Part shown: piece after piece, positions 22,785 to 24,238 of the stretch
Layout: each line of letters begins with the position of its first letter
Position numbering within the stretch: position 1 is the first letter of the stretch
NCBI GenBank assembly: GCA_050330095.1
Contig: JBHJOC010000111.1
Coordinates: forward strand, 1 to 24,238
Source: JBCBWG01 sp036804185
GTDB taxonomy: Bacteria > Pseudomonadota > Alphaproteobacteria > Rhizobiales > Hyphomicrobiaceae
Length of the DNA: 24,238 bases
Reading direction: 5' to 3'
Position numbers and translations under genes: made by a program
The notes under the pieces: generated by a model
Seen by the model: the letters and a program-made list of their open reading frames with translations, nothing else
What the model was told of the DNA's origin: nothing
The model's database searches: none

Positions 22785-23735
22785 ATGGAAACTCTCTCGA
22801 ACCTTGAAGCCTTCGTACGCAGCGCAGAGTGCGGCAGCTTTTCCGGGGCTGCCCGCCTGCTTGCGCTCACGCCAGCCGCGGTCAGCCGCAGCGTCGCCAT
22901 GTTGGAGCGCAATCTGGGCGTCCGGCTGTTCCACCGGTCGACGCGCGGACTGAGCCTGACCGAGGCGGGAGAAAGCTTTCTCGCCTCGGTGGGAGAACCG
23001 CTCGACAGGCTTCAAGGCGCCATTTCAGCGGTCGCCGCGCAGGGGCCGACACCTGCCGGAACGCTCAAGCTCAGCATGCCGCCCTCATTCGGGCTCGCAC
23101 ATGTGCTGCCGCTCCTGCCCGGCTTCCTCGCGCAGTATCCTCTTATCCGGGCTGAATGGCATTTCGAGAACCGCGTCGTCGATCTGGTGGCTGAAGGGTA
23201 CGATGCCGCCATCGGCGGCGCGATCGAACGCGCGCCGGGGACCGTCGCCCGCAGGCTCGCACCGCTGCACGTCGTGGCCGTCGCCGCGCCTGACTACGTG
23301 GCGGGCCGAAGCGGTCCGACCGATCCGGCCGGGCTTGCCGATTTCGACGGAATTGCGATGCGCGTCCTGCGAACGGGTCGCATACGGCACTTGACCATGC
23401 GCAACGGAGCCGGACAGGAGATGGCGGCGGCGCTTAACGAGACCGTCGTCGTGAACGAACCAAGCGCGATCCGCGAGGCAGCAAAACTCGGGCTAGGCAT
23501 CGCCCTCCTCGCCGTGGCGGAGGTCTTGTCGGACCTCGAGGAGGGTCGCTTGATCCGCCTGCTACCGGACTGGTACGCGGACGATGGCGGGATTTCGCTG
23601 TATTACGCCTCGCGGAGCTTTCTTCCGGCCAAGACACGCGCCTTCATCGACTGGATCGATGCAGCGTTCAAGGAAAACCGGCTACCGAACCGCTTCAACG
23701 CTCAAGCATGGCGAAGCATAGAGGATCATGGGTAA
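22785..23735 (+). CDS. LysR-family transcriptional regulator
   Basis: A 316-residue protein. The N-terminal ~60 residues are the LysR winged helix-turn-helix (LEAFVRSAECGSFSGAARLL, then TPAAVSRSVAMLERNLGVRLF), followed by a linker helix and the co-inducer domain (about 90-295; PSFGLAHVLPLLPGFL, VDLVAEGYDAAIGGA and GLGIALLAVAEVL). It is divergent from the haloperoxidase/Rid/epoxide hydrolase-like cluster and most likely regulates it through the palindrome at 22678. The inducer is unknown. The start ATG 22785 lacks a strong ribosome site. The next gene converges on it. Confidence 0.95.
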   Translation: METLSNLEAFVRSAECGSFSGAARLLALTPAAVSRSVAMLERNLGVRLFHRSTRGLSLTEAGESFLASVGEPLDRLQGAISAVAAQGPTPAGTLKLSMPPSFGLAHVLPLLPGFLAQYPLIRAEWHFENRVVDLVAEGYDAAIGGAIERAPGTVARRLAPLHVVAVAAPDYVAGRSGPTDPAGLADFDGIAMRVLRTGRIRHLTMRNGAGQEMAAALNETVVVNEPSAIREAAKLGLGIALLAVAEVLSDLEEGRLIRLLPDWYADDGGISLYYASRSFLPAKTRAFIDWIDAAFKENRLPNRFNAQAWRSIEDHG

Positions 23736-23827
23736 TGTCGCAGGGGTGCAGACCAGCAACACCGGAGGCGCTGACGGATCCAGTTCACGGCTCCGCGCCC
23801 ACGCGGTTCATCCTGATGCGCACAAGT

Positions 23828-24238
23828 CTAGGCGCGCTCAAAGCGAAAGGTCTCGCGGACGATCTCAAGCACATGCTGCACGGCATGGTCGCGAGTTTGC
23901 CGGACGTGCCACGCAAGGTTGAGGGTAAAGCCCTCGACGGCGAAAGGGGGTGGAAAGACCGCCAGATCGAGATGTGCCTGCGCGGCGATGGTTTGCCGCG
24001 GAAGCATTGCGATCAGATCGGACGACGCCAGCACCGCCGGGACAAGCTGGAACGACGGTATGACCAGCCCGACGCGCCGACGATAGCCCATACCGGCAAG
24101 CCGGGAATCGAGCGGCGTACGCAAATCCCCGCGTCCTGAAACCACGACATGCGGCCAGGCCAGCCAGGCCTCGAGGTCGAAGCCGGCAGCCGCAGGATGG
24201 GCCTTGCGCATCGCGACCATATATTCGGCATCAAGCAG
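23828..24238 (-). CDS. LysR-family regulator, C-terminal part (runs off right edge)
   Basis: The frame is open to the last base (…LLDAEYMVAMRKAHP), so the N-terminal HTH is outside the window. What is visible is the second half of the co-inducer domain: FDLEAWLAWPHVVVSGRGD, YRRRVGLVIPSFQLVPAVL, SSDLIAMLPRQ and FPPPF, then FTLNLAWH. This pattern is that of LysR regulators of the NodD/PcpR-like type. The ATG at 24220 is internal. It converges with the other LysR gene, leaving a 92-base gap without a visible terminator. Confidence 0.9.
   Translation of the reverse strand: MLDAEYMVAMRKAHPAAAGFDLEAWLAWPHVVVSGRGDLRTPLDSRLAGMGYRRRVGLVIPSFQLVPAVLASSDLIAMLPRQTIAAQAHLDLAVFPPPFAVEGFTLNLAWHVRQTRDHAVQHVLEIVRETFRFERA

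Noticed and set aside
23708..24139. Plus-strand 143-residue frame at the right end
   Set aside because: It overlaps the end of lysR and is antisense to the second LysR gene, whose co-inducer domain is clear.

Overview
The window looks like GC-rich proteobacterial DNA, most likely alphaproteobacterial. This is judged from codon style and protein families only; there is no rRNA, tRNA or other phylogenetic marker. It has no IS element or CRISPR array that I can recognise. Several stretches are gene remnants (a toxin-antitoxin pair, a conjugation coupling protein, a peptidase N-terminus, prophage head genes), so this is probably accessory or rearranged chromosome.

Left part (1-5.1 kb): the 3' end of a fused NAD(P)H dehydrogenase-like/selenide,water dikinase gene (selD) converges on fdhD, pointing to selenium and formate dehydrogenase metabolism. 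Next come a collapsed antitoxin/PIN-toxin pair, a scrap of a conjugative coupling protein, and an intact Fic-domain AMP-transferase whose start is preceded by strong palindromes that look like an autoregulatory operator.

Middle (5.1-19.4 kb): a divergent copy of a hairpin-containing intergenic repeat lies at 5.17-5.30 kb, and its partner is at 19.80-19.92 kb. Between them on the minus strand are a secreted alpha/beta hydrolase with a Rid-family protein, a broken prolyl oligopeptidase start, a class A beta-lactamase with an RSG motif, and an OmpR/EnvZ-type two-component system. Divergent from the two-component genes runs a plus-strand series of small secreted proteins (one disabled, one EF-hand, one with a symmetric four-cysteine pattern), an alkylglycerol-monooxygenase-like membrane hydroxylase, and a DevB-DevC-DevA-type ABC exporter followed by a Tat-exported sulfatase. 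This two-component/secreted peptide/lipid enzyme/exporter group is the best candidate for an undescribed envelope system. The functional link between its members is inference from position. A fused gpW/DUF2190 prophage remnant and a small PepSY protein close the region.

Right part (19.9-24.2 kb): a minus-strand cluster codes for a Tat-exported haloperoxidase-like hydrolase, a second Rid-family protein and an epoxide-hydrolase-like enzyme, with GC-rich hairpins in both intercistronic gaps. A divergent LysR regulator with a clear palindrome in the shared promoter region probably controls it. The 3' part of a second LysR gene runs off the right edge.
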